From Clostridium_AF sediminicola (GTDB taxonomy: Bacteria; Bacillota; Clostridia; Clostridiales; Clostridiaceae), in contig NZ_BAABMF010000011.1 in the NCBI RefSeq assembly GCF_050402865.1, positions 1 to 64,000 on the forward strand: DNA of 64,000 bases, read 5' to 3'. Each line of letters opens with the position of its first letter. Position 1 is the stretch's first letter. The position numbers and the translations under genes were made by a program. Below, in pieces: positions 8,769 through 17,062 of this stretch. The notes below the pieces were generated by a model. The model worked only from the letters and a program-made list of their open reading frames with translations. It made no database searches and was not told where the DNA came from.

Positions 8769-8790
8769 TAGGCCTAAGCCTATTTTTTTT
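8767..8790 (+). terminator. intrinsic terminator of perR
   Basis: AATAGGC, a CTAA loop and GCCTATT form a 7-bp stem that overlaps the perR stop codon and runs into eight or more T. Confidence 0.93.
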
Positions 8791-8838
8791 ATTTTCCTTT
8801 AATATTTTATCTATGTTAATCATATTTATAAATAGAGA

Positions 8839-8857
8839 AGTGTTACAAAATAACACT
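8839..8857 (+). promoter_or_regulatory. candidate operator, 7-5-7 inverted repeat
   Basis: AGTGTTA, a CAAAA spacer and TAACACT form a perfect inverted repeat 35 bases before the start of the gene at 8892. Size and placement suit a repressor site, but the cognate regulator is unknown. Confidence 0.4.
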
Positions 8858-8891
8858 AAATCATTTTAATAATTGAAATGAGGCGATAACT

Positions 8892-9851
8892 TTGAAGTTT
8901 AACGTACTATTTATAAAAAGTAAATACATTCTTTATTTTCTAATTTTATTATTATTATTAGCTTTGTCCTTTATTTATATGAATATAAATAAAGACGATA
9001 ACACAGTACCAACGTTTCAACAATATGCTTCAGAAGATTTTTATGAAATAGATCTAAACGGTGATGGTAAAAAAGATAAATTATACATAATAAAAAAAGA
9101 AAATAACTATTCTTTAAATGTAAATACTAACTTAGATAGCATAGTCATAAAATCTAATTCTAAATCAGATTTTTTCGGAGAGTTTTGTACCTATTGGCCT
9201 ATAAGTATAAATTTTCAAGACTTAAACAGAGATAACACACCTGAAATTTTACTTCAGAGTAAATCAAATGATAAAGCTACTCAACATATAATAGCTTATG
9301 ATAATGAAACGGCTTCTTTTAAAGATTTAATATCGAACGATAACAACCTTTTAGGCATTTTAGACTTAAGTAACAATAAAACACCAAAATTAATTAGCGG
9401 AAATATTTCAAAAAATGATATGATTATAAAAAGCTACATACTTATAAACAATAATTTTAATGAATTTACATATGCAAATAAAAGCGACGAAAATTTCTTT
9501 TGCAAAAATTTAATAAGTATAATAATCAATTATCTTAGTACAAAAGATAATCCTGAAGAGCTGTATCAGAATATTATAAAAAATCATTGTTCCAAAGAAA
9601 TAGATACGAAAAGTTTAAACACATTGACTAGTTTAAATTCTGATAAGAATAATTTTATTTTTCAAGATGCTTATTTTCAAGATATAAAATCAAATAAGGA
9701 AGGCTACCCCACTGAATTAGAATGGAATTTATCTTTTAGAAGCAGTGATGATTCTCAAAATAAAGCCTTAGTAAACTACCGCTATAAAATTAATGCCATT
9801 CTAAATGAAAAAGATGAATTTGTTATAAATTCTTTTTATGCTATAAATTAA
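8892..9851 (+). CDS. membrane-anchored protein with EF-hand-like DLNGDGKKD motif, function unknown
   Basis: A 319-residue protein that I do not recognise as a named family. Residues about 12-32 form one hydrophobic helix (YILYFLILLLLLALSFIYM), either an uncleaved anchor or a signal peptide, so the rest is probably outside the membrane. The external part contains DLNGDGKKDKLYI and, 60 residues on, DLNRDNTPEILL. These are Asp-rich loops as in VCBS/FG-GAP beta-propeller blades, which bind calcium. The C-terminal third has no visible motif. The start is TTG with GAGGCGAT upstream. A 7-5-7 inverted repeat lies in the promoter region. It has no operon partner. Confidence 0.75.
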   Translation: MKFNVLFIKSKYILYFLILLLLLALSFIYMNINKDDNTVPTFQQYASEDFYEIDLNGDGKKDKLYIIKKENNYSLNVNTNLDSIVIKSNSKSDFFGEFCTYWPISINFQDLNRDNTPEILLQSKSNDKATQHIIAYDNETASFKDLISNDNNLLGILDLSNNKTPKLISGNISKNDMIIKSYILINNNFNEFTYANKSDENFFCKNLISIIINYLSTKDNPEELYQNIIKNHCSKEIDTKSLNTLTSLNSDKNNFIFQDAYFQDIKSNKEGYPTELEWNLSFRSSDDSQNKALVNYRYKINAILNEKDEFVINSFYAIN

Positions 9852-9877
9852 AAATATGACCGCATAGCGGTCATATT
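9848..9877 (-). terminator. intrinsic terminator of the Cys-rich cluster
   Basis: AATATGACCGC (9853-9863) and GCGGTCATATT (9867-9877) form a perfect 11-bp stem with a 3-nt loop. The T run (TTTTT) follows on the minus strand, so it ends the cluster transcribed leftward. It may also block readthrough from the gene at 8892. Confidence 0.8.
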
Positions 9878-9907
9878 AAGGGGGATGGGGGGTTTTAGCA
9901 CTAGTTT

Positions 9908-9927
9908 GAGAAACATCTTTGTTTCTC
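9908..9927. other. 8-bp hairpin without T run
   Basis: GAGAAACA, TCTT and TGTTTCTC form a perfect hairpin in the 113-bp gap between two genes. It has no T tract on either side, so it is unlikely to be a terminator by itself. Confidence 0.35.
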
Positions 9928-9964
9928 TGGCTTACATTATTTATAATTCCCCATTATCTAGAAA

Positions 9965-10567
9965 TTATTCACTTCCCTCAATATATTTTTGTATAACTCT
10001 ATCAATTTTATCTATATTTTCTTCACTTGCTATATTTTTTATGGATTCTAGTAATTTTACTACTTCATCATCATATAAATTATCATAATCACTTAATCCA
10101 TTTATCACATTAGGACTGTCAAAATTTTCTTCACTAATTTCATCTCCTAATGCTTCATTTGAGCTTCTACTATAAAATTCTGAGAACTGATCAATAATTT
10201 CTTTTATATCGTTATTCATATTACCAAAATTATTTTCATTACCAAAATTATTTTCATTATCAATATTATTTTGGTTATTTATATTATTATTCATACTCTG
10301 TAATAAATCAGCAATAGCATTATTATTACCATTCCCCCCGGAATTACCTAAATTGCCCATAATATTATTTATCATTGGCATTAACGCATTGATATCAATC
10401 TTATTTAATAAAGATATTACATTGTTTAAATCAAAATTTTCAAATATTGAACCTAAATTACCTAAGCCTAAATTAGCTAAGCCTAAATTTCCTAGACCTA
10501 CTCCAGAACTTGAATCTAAATGATTATAATCACCACTACTTCTCTTATGGTGTTTATGTTTTCCCAT
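9965..10567 (-). CDS. Asn/Gly-rich low-complexity protein of the Cys-rich cluster
   Basis: A 200-residue protein not recognised by name. The N-terminus is basic (MGKHKHHKR). Residues about 22-40 are a GLGNLGLANLGLGNLG repeat. The middle is Asn-rich with a duplicated NENNFGN, and the C-terminus (about 125-200) is acidic and helical. The segment VISLLNKIDINALMPMINNIMGNLG resembles the N-terminus of the 197-residue protein at the other end of the cluster (MVNMLNSMGGLDINNILGS). It has no signal peptide, membrane helix or Cys. The start has AGAGGTGATTAG upstream. Last gene of the cluster; a coat or envelope-associated role is only a guess. Confidence 0.75.
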   Translation of the reverse strand: MGKHKHHKRSSGDYNHLDSSSGVGLGNLGLANLGLGNLGSIFENFDLNNVISLLNKIDINALMPMINNIMGNLGNSGGNGNNNAIADLLQSMNNNINNQNNIDNENNFGNENNFGNMNNDIKEIIDQFSEFYSRSSNEALGDEISEENFDSPNVINGLSDYDNLYDDEVVKLLESIKNIASEENIDKIDRVIQKYIEGSE

Positions 10568-10586
10568 CTAATCACCTCTATATAAT

Positions 10587-10607
10587 AAGGAGGGTTATAC
10601 CCTCCTT
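10587..10607. other. intercistronic hairpin
   Basis: AAGGAGGG, TTATA and CCCTCCTT form a perfect 8-bp stem between the last two genes of the Cys-rich cluster. The T run after it is weak (ATTATAT on the minus strand). It may be a partial terminator or an RNA-stability element. Confidence 0.5.
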
Positions 10608-10612
10608 AAATT

Positions 10613-10810
10613 TTATCTACCGCAGCATAAGCTTTGACAGCTTCTTTGTCCACAACAAAGCAAGAATAAGAAAACTAATAATGCAGCAGTATTCGGACTA
10701 ATTATCCCTGCTTTTTTTAATACGATTAAGAATAAAGCAACTTTACAAGGATCAAATCCTCCACCTTTATTACATCCACATCCACATCCGCATCTACATC
10801 TTTTTGACAT
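10613..10810 (-). CDS. Cys-rich single-helix small protein, paralogue 1 of 3
   Basis: A 65-residue protein. Cys alternate near the N-terminus (MSKRCRCGCGCGCNKGGG), followed by DPCKVALFLIVLKKAGIISPNT, a hydrophobic helix, LLCCG and a Cys-rich end (SLCCGR). Two neighbours share DPC, ALFL, AGII and LLCC in the same order, so the three are recent paralogues. The size excludes an enzyme; metal binding or disulfide cross-linking at a membrane or spore surface is an inference. The start is fixed by AAGAAAGGGGGG six bases upstream. I know no named family for it. Confidence 0.8.
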   Translation of the reverse strand: MSKRCRCGCGCGCNKGGGFDPCKVALFLIVLKKAGIISPNTAALLVFLFLLCCGQRSCQSLCCGR

Positions 10811-10840
10811 CTATATACCCCCCTTTCTTGGGCCTTGGTT
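10811..10840 (-). promoter_or_regulatory. conserved leader with G-run ribosome site, copy 1
   Basis: The minus strand reads AACCAAGGCCCAAGAAA followed by a run of six G and then the ATG 8 bases on. Two near-identical copies precede the paralogues at 11080 and 11353. The conserved AACCAAGGCCC part lies outside the ribosome site, so it may be a protein or RNA target. Confidence 0.6.
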
Positions 10841-10888
10841 TAATGTATTTCTTTTTTCTCCATAGGTTTTTTACTTTCGAAATTTCAA

Positions 10889-11080
10889 CTATCTTCCGCA
10901 GCATATTCCCTGAGGTCTACATCCACTACAGCAGAGTAAGAATAATAACACTAGTATAATACCAGTATTTGGGCTAATGATTCCTGCTCTATTGAGTACT
11001 AATAGGAATAAAGCAACTCTACATGGGTCAAATCCACAACTTCTATTGCAATTATTTTTATATCTACATCGTTTTGACAT
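10889..11080 (-). CDS. Cys-rich single-helix small protein, paralogue 2 of 3
   Basis: A 63-residue paralogue of the proteins at 10613-10810 and 11168-11353. It starts MSKRCRYKNNCNRSCGFDPCRVALFLLVL and continues with RAGIISPNTGIILVLLFLLCCSGC before ending ICCGR. It has fewer N-terminal Cys than paralogue 1. The membrane helix (about 37-52) is flanked by Cys on both sides. The same G-run ribosome site precedes it, here with eight G. Spacing of about 78 bases on either side suggests one operon whose units arose by duplication. Confidence 0.8.
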   Translation of the reverse strand: MSKRCRYKNNCNRSCGFDPCRVALFLLVLNRAGIISPNTGIILVLLFLLCCSGCRPQGICCGR

Positions 11081-11110
11081 CTCTTACCCCCCCCTTTCTG
11101 GGCTTTGGTT
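11081..11110 (-). promoter_or_regulatory. conserved leader with G-run ribosome site, copy 2
   Basis: The minus strand reads AACCAAAGCCCAGAAA followed by a run of eight G and the ATG 8 bases on. It differs from copies 1 and 3 by one substitution and one missing base in the upstream block and by two extra G. Confidence 0.6.
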
Positions 11111-11167
11111 AAATATTATTTATAATCATTTGCAATCTAGCTTTAATATTTAATATCTAATTTTCAA

Positions 11168-11353
11168 CTAATTGTTACAGCATATGCTTTGTCTGCATCC
11201 GAATCCACAGCAGAGTAAGAATACAAATACAAGAATTGAACCTGTATTTTGATTAATTATTCCTGCTTTACAAAGGATTAATAAGAACAATGCACATCTA
11301 CATGGGTCTATACCACAACCACATCCTCTGTTACATCTACATTTCTTTGACAT
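11168..11353 (-). CDS. Cys-rich single-helix small protein, paralogue 3 of 3
   Basis: A 61-residue paralogue. N-terminal MSKKCRCNRGCGCGIDPCRCALFLLIL is followed by CKAGIINQNTGSILVFVFLLCCG and a final SICCNN. It keeps DPC, ALFL, AGII, NT and LLCC in register with the other two. It is first of the three in transcription order and lies about 64 bases after the larger Cys-rich gene. The ribosome site is again a run of six G. The strict conservation between copies argues for a real, expressed product. Confidence 0.8.
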   Translation of the reverse strand: MSKKCRCNRGCGCGIDPCRCALFLLILCKAGIINQNTGSILVFVFLLCCGFGCRQSICCNN

Positions 11354-11382
11354 CTCTAACCCCCCTTTCTTGGGCCTTGGTT
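11354..11382 (-). promoter_or_regulatory. conserved leader with G-run ribosome site, copy 3
   Basis: The minus strand reads AAACCAAGGCCCAAGAAA followed by a run of six G and the ATG 7 bases on. The upstream block is identical to that of copy 1. Confidence 0.6.
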
Positions 11383-11417
11383 TTATTGTAATTTATTTTT
11401 TATTTCTTAAGTTAAAA

Positions 11418-12011
11418 TTAGTCTAAACAAGTGTCACAACCATCATTTTTCTGAAGTGAATCAAATATACTGTTTAAGCCTCTATTTCCAGCACAGAAAC
11501 ATTTAAATACAAATATTAAGAAGAATATAATTATTCCTATACCAGAACCTCCGCAGCCAAAACCTCTTCCAAATCCACCACAACCGCCGTAGCCGCCGTA
11601 GCCGCCATAGCCACCTCGTCCACAGCCACAACTTCCGCCACATCCACAGCTTCCGCCACATCCACATGAGTCACAACATTCACATTGTCCACAACATTCA
11701 CATTTTTGTTTTGCAATTTTTTTCTTTAATTTTCTGCAACGTTTCCTATCTTTTTTCTTTCTCAAGCAACAGCAATCGTCTAAGCAGCATTTATTTCCGC
11801 CAAATCCACCGAATCCAATTCCTCCTCTTCTTCTACAACAAACCAATAAAATTATTAGAATAACTAAAAATATTGAACTATTGCCTTTAGAAAAGCCGCA
11901 ATCGCATCCATCCTTATCACAAGATTTTGCTGAGCCTAGTATATTATTTATATCTAAGCCCCCCATACTGTTTAGCATGTTAACCATATTTCCAATTTGA
12001 GACATATCCAT
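11418..12011 (-). CDS. large Cys/Gly-rich two-helix protein of the Cys-rich cluster
   Basis: A 197-residue protein, first gene of the cluster. After MDMSQIGNMVNMLNSMGGLDINNILGS comes a hydrophobic helix (about 48-59), then a basic and Cys-rich stretch (CCLDDCCCLRKKKDRKRCRKLKKKIAKQK). A CGGSCGCGGSCGCG block and a GYGGYGGYGG block follow, then a second helix (GIIIFFLIFVFKCF) and a C-terminal DGCDTCLD. About one residue in six is Cys. The N-terminus resembles a segment of the Asn-rich protein at the far end of the cluster. The ribosome site is AAAGGAGGG. Gly-Tyr and Cys-rich composition recalls spore coat or exosporium proteins, which is an inference. Confidence 0.78.
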   Translation of the reverse strand: MDMSQIGNMVNMLNSMGGLDINNILGSAKSCDKDGCDCGFSKGNSSIFLVILIILLVCCRRRGGIGFGGFGGNKCCLDDCCCLRKKKDRKRCRKLKKKIAKQKCECCGQCECCDSCGCGGSCGCGGSCGCGRGGYGGYGGYGGCGGFGRGFGCGGSGIGIIIFFLIFVFKCFCAGNRGLNSIFDSLQKNDGCDTCLD

Positions 12012-12089
12012 ATTTTTCCCTCCTTTGAGTCTCTCTATATCATCTTTTGTTATAATACATATTATTCTTAAAGATCCATATTTGACACA

Positions 12090-12124
12090 AAAAAATAAAC
12101 AAGCAGTTGAAAAACTGCTTGTTT
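12090..12124 (-). terminator. bidirectional-looking intrinsic terminator after engB
   Basis: AAACAAGCAGTT (12097-12108) and AACTGCTTGTTT (12113-12124) form a perfect 12-bp stem with a GAAA loop. T runs follow on both strands. It ends the lonA-engB transcript. Confidence 0.93.
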
Positions 12125-12135
12125 TTTTCTATATA

Positions 12136-12720
12136 TTATATATTCTTATCAAATAACGAAAGAAGATTATCGATTCCTATCTTCTTTAGAGAAGAGAAAA
12201 ACATAAATTCATCTTCAGGTTGAATACCTAATACTTCTTTTATAATTTTTTCATTTTTTTTGTATTCACTCTTTTTCAACTTATCACACTTAGTAGCTAC
12301 AATTATTGCATCATATCCGTAATATTTTATCCAATTATACATACTAATATCATCACCAGTTGGTTTATGTCTAGAGTCAACTAGCAAAACAATTTTCTTT
12401 AAAGGTACTCTATCTACTAAATATTGTTCTACCATGTTACCCCATTTATCTTTCTCTTTTTTGGATACTTTTGCAAATCCATATCCAGGTAAATCAACAA
12501 AATAAAACCCATCATTTATAAGAAAGAAATTTATTAATCTTGTTTTTCCTGGTGTCGAACTTGTTTTTGCTAGTTTTTTTCTATTACAAATAGTATTTAT
12601 TAAAGAAGATTTTCCTGCATTTGAACGTCCTGCAAATGCAATTTCCACCCTATTATCTTCTGGGTATTGAACAGGTTTTACAGCTGATATAATAAACTCT
12701 GATTTATTAATCTTCATCAT
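12136..12720 (-). CDS. engB: ribosome-biogenesis GTPase EngB/YsxC
   Basis: A 194-residue TrmE-Era-EngA-EngB family GTPase needed for late assembly of the 50S subunit. G1 is GRSNAGKSS (about 31-39), G2 includes SSTPGKT, G3 is DLPGYG (about 75-80), G4 is TKCDK and G5 is SSLKK. Length is normal. The start ATG has GGAG five bases upstream and overlaps the end of lonA by 14 bases, the standard lonA-engB arrangement in Firmicutes. It follows LonA on one transcript and is followed by a strong terminator. Confidence 0.97.
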   Translation of the reverse strand: MMKINKSEFIISAVKPVQYPEDNRVEIAFAGRSNAGKSSLINTICNRKKLAKTSSTPGKTRLINFFLINDGFYFVDLPGYGFAKVSKKEKDKWGNMVEQYLVDRVPLKKIVLLVDSRHKPTGDDISMYNWIKYYGYDAIIVATKCDKLKKSEYKKNEKIIKEVLGIQPEDEFMFFSSLKKIGIDNLLSLFDKNI

Positions 12721-15049
12721 TATTCTCCTCGATCAAAGCATTATGAAGTACATCTTCTACGTTTTCTACAGGTATCACTTTCATCTTACTAATAATGCTC
12801 TTTGGTATTTTTTTTACATCTTTCACATTGGCTTTAGGAATAATTATTGTTTTTATACCAGCTCTATAAGCTGCTAAACTTTTCTCTTTTAACCCACCAA
12901 TAGGTAAAACTCTTCCTGTAAGAGTTACTTCTCCAGTCATAGCAACTTCATGCTTCACTTTTTGTCCACTTAATGCAGAAACCATAGCCGTTACCATTGT
13001 TATGCCTGCCGATGGTCCATCTTTAGGTACTGCTCCCTCTGGAACATGAACATGCATATCAAATTTTTCATAAAATTCTTCTGTTATATTATATTTTTCT
13101 CTATTAGCTCTTATATAACTATATCCCGTTTGAGCTGATTCCTTCATAACATCACCAAGCTGACCTGTAAGCTGTAATTTACCATTTCCTTTCATTACAG
13201 TTACTTCAACTGGAAGAGTATCTCCGCCATATCCTGTCCATGCTAAACCAGTAACTACTCCAACTTTATCTTCTTTATTTAGTGCATCTCCATCAAATAT
13301 TTCAGCACCTAAATATTTCTTTATATGATTAACTGTTACATGTATATTTTTCTTATTGTTCTCTACTATATCTGTAATAGCTTTTCTTATTACCGTTGCA
13401 ATATTTCTTTCAAGACTTCTAACACCAGATTCTCTAGTATATTTTTCAATAATGTAATAAATAGAACTATTTGAGAATGTAATTTTGTTTTCTTTCATAT
13501 TATGTTCACTTATTTGTTTAGGAATTAGATGTCGCTTAGCAATATTAAACTTTTCTTCATAAGTATATCCTGATACTTGAATAATTTCCATTCTATCTAA
13601 TAAAGGTCTAGGAATTGTATCAAGACGATTAGCTGTAGTAATAAACATTACTTGTGACAAATCATAATCTAACTCAAGAAAATGATCTCTAAAAGTTCCA
13701 TTTTGCTCAGAATCTAATACTTCAAGTAAAGCATCAGCTGGATTTCCTCTAAAGTCATTACTCATTTTATCAATCTCGTCTAATAAAAATAACGGATTTT
13801 TAGATTTTGCCTTGTTCATTCCATATATTATTCTTCCTGGAATTGCGCCAACATACGTTCTTCTATGCCCTCTAATTTCGGCTTCATCTCTAACTCCACC
13901 TAATGACATCCTCACAAAATTTCTATTAACAGCATTAGCTACAGAACGTGCAATTGATGTTTTACCTACTCCAGGGGGACCAACTAAGCATAGTATAGGA
14001 CCTTTTAAAGATTTACTAATTTTCTTAACAGCTAAATACTCAACAATTCTTTCTTTCACATCTTCAAGACCATAATGTTCATCTTCTAGTATTTTTCTAG
14101 CTTTTTTTATATCAAGACTATCCTTAGTTTTTTTAGTCCAAGGAATTTCAATTAACCAGTCTAAGTAAGTTCTTATTACTCCACTTTCAGCAGAAAAATT
14201 TCCCATTCTAGATAATCTATTTAACTCATAAAGTGCTTTTTCTTTTACTTCTTTCGGAAGTTTTGCTTTTTCAATTTTTTCACTATACTCATTTATTTCC
14301 TTTTTCTCATCGTCATTCTCGCCAAGTTCTTCTTGTATTGCTTTTAATTGTTCTCTCAAAAAATATTCTTTTTGTGACTTATCTATTTTGGTTTTAACCT
14401 TAAGACCGATTTTCTTTTCTACTTTTAATATTTCAACTTCATTTTTTAGAATTATTAATAATTTTTCTAATCTTTCAATAACATCAATTGCTTCTAATAT
14501 TTCCTGTTTAACTTCATCTTTTAATTCAATATAAGAACAAATTATATCTGCGTATCTTCCTGGCTCTTCAATATCATCAACAGTCAGTAATGCTTCCATA
14601 GATTGATTATTTGATATTCTCAAATACTCTTCAAAAGATCGCTTTATAGATCTCATTAGTGCTTCGCATTCTTTCTCATCTTCACAGTCTTCATCTTGAA
14701 GTACTTCAACTTCCGCTTCAAAATACGAATCATTTTCCTTGAATTCTACTATTCTTGCTCTCTCTTTACCTTCTACAAGTACTCTTACTGTATCTCCAGG
14801 TAATTTTAAAATTTGTTTTACATTACATATAGTTCCTATTGCCTTTATATCATCTTCATCAGGTTCTTCAACTTTAGCTTCCTTTTGAGAAGTTAAAAAT
14901 ATTTTCTGTTCTTTTAACATAGCTTCGTCTAAAGCAAGCAAAGACTTTTCACGTCCAACATCAAAATGTAAAACCATTTGAGGAAATATTATTAACCCTC
15001 TTAGTGGAATTAGAGGTAATATCTTTTTATTGTTTTCCATTTTCATCAC
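12707..15049 (-). CDS. lon: ATP-dependent protease LonA
   Basis: A 780-residue soluble AAA+ protease. The N-terminal substrate-binding domain spans about 10-215, a coiled region follows to about 300, and the AAA+ module has Walker A GPPGVGKTS (about 355-363) and Walker B FLLDEIDK. The protease domain has the catalytic Ser in PKDGPSAG (about 679) and the catalytic Lys in GGLKEKSLAA (about 721). It degrades misfolded and regulatory proteins. The start is uncertain: GTG 15049, ATG 15046 and ATG 15040 are in frame, with only GAGTGAT nearby as a ribosome site. It overlaps engB by 14 bases and follows lonB after a 240-bp gap. Confidence 0.96.
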   Translation of the reverse strand: MMKMENNKKILPLIPLRGLIIFPQMVLHFDVGREKSLLALDEAMLKEQKIFLTSQKEAKVEEPDEDDIKAIGTICNVKQILKLPGDTVRVLVEGKERARIVEFKENDSYFEAEVEVLQDEDCEDEKECEALMRSIKRSFEEYLRISNNQSMEALLTVDDIEEPGRYADIICSYIELKDEVKQEILEAIDVIERLEKLLIILKNEVEILKVEKKIGLKVKTKIDKSQKEYFLREQLKAIQEELGENDDEKKEINEYSEKIEKAKLPKEVKEKALYELNRLSRMGNFSAESGVIRTYLDWLIEIPWTKKTKDSLDIKKARKILEDEHYGLEDVKERIVEYLAVKKISKSLKGPILCLVGPPGVGKTSIARSVANAVNRNFVRMSLGGVRDEAEIRGHRRTYVGAIPGRIIYGMNKAKSKNPLFLLDEIDKMSNDFRGNPADALLEVLDSEQNGTFRDHFLELDYDLSQVMFITTANRLDTIPRPLLDRMEIIQVSGYTYEEKFNIAKRHLIPKQISEHNMKENKITFSNSSIYYIIEKYTRESGVRSLERNIATVIRKAITDIVENNKKNIHVTVNHIKKYLGAEIFDGDALNKEDKVGVVTGLAWTGYGGDTLPVEVTVMKGNGKLQLTGQLGDVMKESAQTGYSYIRANREKYNITEEFYEKFDMHVHVPEGAVPKDGPSAGITMVTAMVSALSGQKVKHEVAMTGEVTLTGRVLPIGGLKEKSLAAYRAGIKTIIIPKANVKDVKKIPKSIISKMKVIPVENVEDVLHNALIEENNDED

Positions 15050-15289
15050 TCATTTCTAAATTAAAGTTCGGCTAAAAATCACTTTTTTTTACCATAAAAA
15101 TATGTATATTAAAATTCAATATATGCTCTAAGCTATTTAATATATTGAAATTTTGAGACACGTACAAATGGGTTTGCGCTAAACTAGCTCTATACCATAA
15201 TATGTATTGATTTTTATATACTATGCTATTATACATATAAATTAATATTTTTTCAATAAAATTAAATATATATCCCCTTTTATAAAATT
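15050..15289. repeat. A+T-rich gap with an imperfect palindrome
   Basis: The 240-bp lonB-lonA gap holds TTCAATATAT (15115-15124) and its exact complement ATATATTGAA (15140-15149), extended outward by AAAA and TTTT across a one-base bulge. The lonA promoter must also lie here, but no hexamer pair stands out. No coding signal is visible. Confidence 0.4.
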
Positions 15290-16978
15290 TTATCTTGTTT
15301 TTGCAGAAAGCACATCTGTATCTTTAGGGCAATTTTTTATAATATTATACTCTGATTCCTCATTTTGTTGCTCAATTATAGCTATTTCAAAAACATCTTC
15401 TATCTTTTTAACAGCTATAATTTCTATATCATTTTCATTTACATAACTAGCATTCCAGTTTTCGTGTGGTATCAAAATTCTCTTCGCACCAGCCAAATTA
15501 CCTGCTTTTATCTTTGCATTAATACCTCCAACAGGCTTTACCATACCGTGTAATGTTATTTCTCCTGTCATTGCTACATCATTTCGAATTGGCTTTTCAA
15601 AAATAGCACTATAAATTGCTGTTGCTATACTAATTCCAGCTGATGGACCATCTATTGGTACTCCTCCTGAAAAATTAACATGGATATTAAATTGATCCAT
15701 TTTTATATTAAACTTATTTTCAATAACTGTTATAACATTTTCGACTGATGCCCTAGCAGTACTTTTTCCCATTAAGGTCCTGTTACTGCTTTTAATTTGT
15801 TCTTCATCAACAATTCCCGTAATTGTTAATTTTCCTTTTCCACTAGTGTTTTTTTGGGCAGAAGCCTCTATTTCTAATATTGTTCCTAAGTCTGCCCCAT
15901 AAACAGCCAAACCATTAACATAGCCAATTTGAGGTTTATTAGGTACTTTTTTTTCTAATCTAGCTGCATAGTGACCATTTTCTATAACCCATTTCAAATC
16001 AGATTCACTTACAAAATTTCTTTCATCATTTATTGCAATTCCTGTAGCAAGTTGTATTAAATTAACTGTATCTCTACCATTAGTACAATACCTTGAAATC
16101 AAATGAATAGCATCTTCATTCACCGAATAATTCAACTTTTTCAGAGTATTTTTAGCAATTAATTCAACTTCATCGATATCTAAGCTCTTAAAAAAAACTT
16201 CTATACATCTAGATCTTATAGCAGGGCAAATTTCTTCTGGTTGTTTTGTAGTTGCACCTATTAATCTAAAATCAGCAGGAAGACCCTCTTCAAAAATTGT
16301 TTTGATATAACTTGGCATATTAGGATCATCAGAATTATAATATGCACTCTCCAAAAATACCTTTCTATCTTCCATAACTTTTAACAATTTATTGGTTTCA
16401 ATAGGATGTAATTCTCCTATTTCATCAATAAATAAAATACCACCATGAGCTTTCGTTACTGCACCTGGTTTTGGCTGTGGCACACCTGCTACGCCTAAAT
16501 GCCCAGCCCCTTGATATATTGGATCATGAACAGACCCTATTAATGGATCAGCAATACTTCTTTCATCAAACCTTACAGTTGTAGCATCAATTTCTATGAA
16601 TTTTGAACAATCTTTAAATGGAGATAACTCTGTTTTTTTTGCATACTCTAGTACCAAGCGTGCTGCAGCCGTTTTTCCTACTCCAGGAGGTCCATAAATT
16701 ATTACATGTTGTGGATTAGGTCCACATAGAGCAGCTTTAAGTGCTTTAATTCCATTTTGTTGACCTATTACTTCTTTAAAATCTCTAGGTCTGCTTTTCT
16801 CTGTTAATGGCTCTGTTAATGAAATTTTTTTCATTTGATTTAATTTTTCTGTATTCTTTTTATTATCAGTAGTTCCAATTATCTTTTTGCTCCTCTGCTC
16901 TTTTAACGCATTATAAAAGTATAATCCTATTATTGATGTAAATATAAAATTTATTACTGGTAATATAGTATTAGCCAA
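15290..16978 (-). CDS. lonB: ATP-dependent protease LonB (sporulation type)
   Basis: A 562-residue Lon-like protease without the LonA N-terminal domain. A hydrophobic helix (about 5-23) suggests membrane attachment. The AAA+ module has Walker A GPPGVGKTAAAR and the sensor/Walker B region GGILFIDEIGELHP. The protease domain has the catalytic Ser in PIDGPSAGIS (about 447) and the catalytic Lys in GGINAKIKAG. In Bacillus the LonB orthologue is made in the forespore under sigma-F. I found no convincing sigma-F promoter here. The start is TTG with GAGGAG about seven bases upstream. It lies between clpX and lonA. Confidence 0.95.
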   Translation of the reverse strand: MANTILPVINFIFTSIIGLYFYNALKEQRSKKIIGTTDNKKNTEKLNQMKKISLTEPLTEKSRPRDFKEVIGQQNGIKALKAALCGPNPQHVIIYGPPGVGKTAAARLVLEYAKKTELSPFKDCSKFIEIDATTVRFDERSIADPLIGSVHDPIYQGAGHLGVAGVPQPKPGAVTKAHGGILFIDEIGELHPIETNKLLKVMEDRKVFLESAYYNSDDPNMPSYIKTIFEEGLPADFRLIGATTKQPEEICPAIRSRCIEVFFKSLDIDEVELIAKNTLKKLNYSVNEDAIHLISRYCTNGRDTVNLIQLATGIAINDERNFVSESDLKWVIENGHYAARLEKKVPNKPQIGYVNGLAVYGADLGTILEIEASAQKNTSGKGKLTITGIVDEEQIKSSNRTLMGKSTARASVENVITVIENKFNIKMDQFNIHVNFSGGVPIDGPSAGISIATAIYSAIFEKPIRNDVAMTGEITLHGMVKPVGGINAKIKAGNLAGAKRILIPHENWNASYVNENDIEIIAVKKIEDVFEIAIIEQQNEESEYNIIKNCPKDTDVLSAKTR

Positions 16979-17062
16979 TTTATCATCTCCTCAAAACTAA
17001 TTTTATTTAACCTTATCTTTTATTATTTACCTATATTGTTTAATTATTCTGTGATTAAACAA

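Noticed and set aside
9878..9964. Plus-strand gene after 9885
   Set aside because: The short frame runs antisense into the Asn-rich protein gene, and the GGGGG before its ATG is part of the terminator flank.
13812..14075. Plus-strand frames opposite lonA, clpX, carB and other long genes
   Set aside because: They are shadows of well-conserved coding regions, without ribosome sites or family features.
16979..17062. Sigma-F-type promoter for lonB
   Set aside because: GTAAATAATA resembles a -10, but no acceptable -35 (GTATA-like) lies at 14-16 bp. Not reported as a feature.
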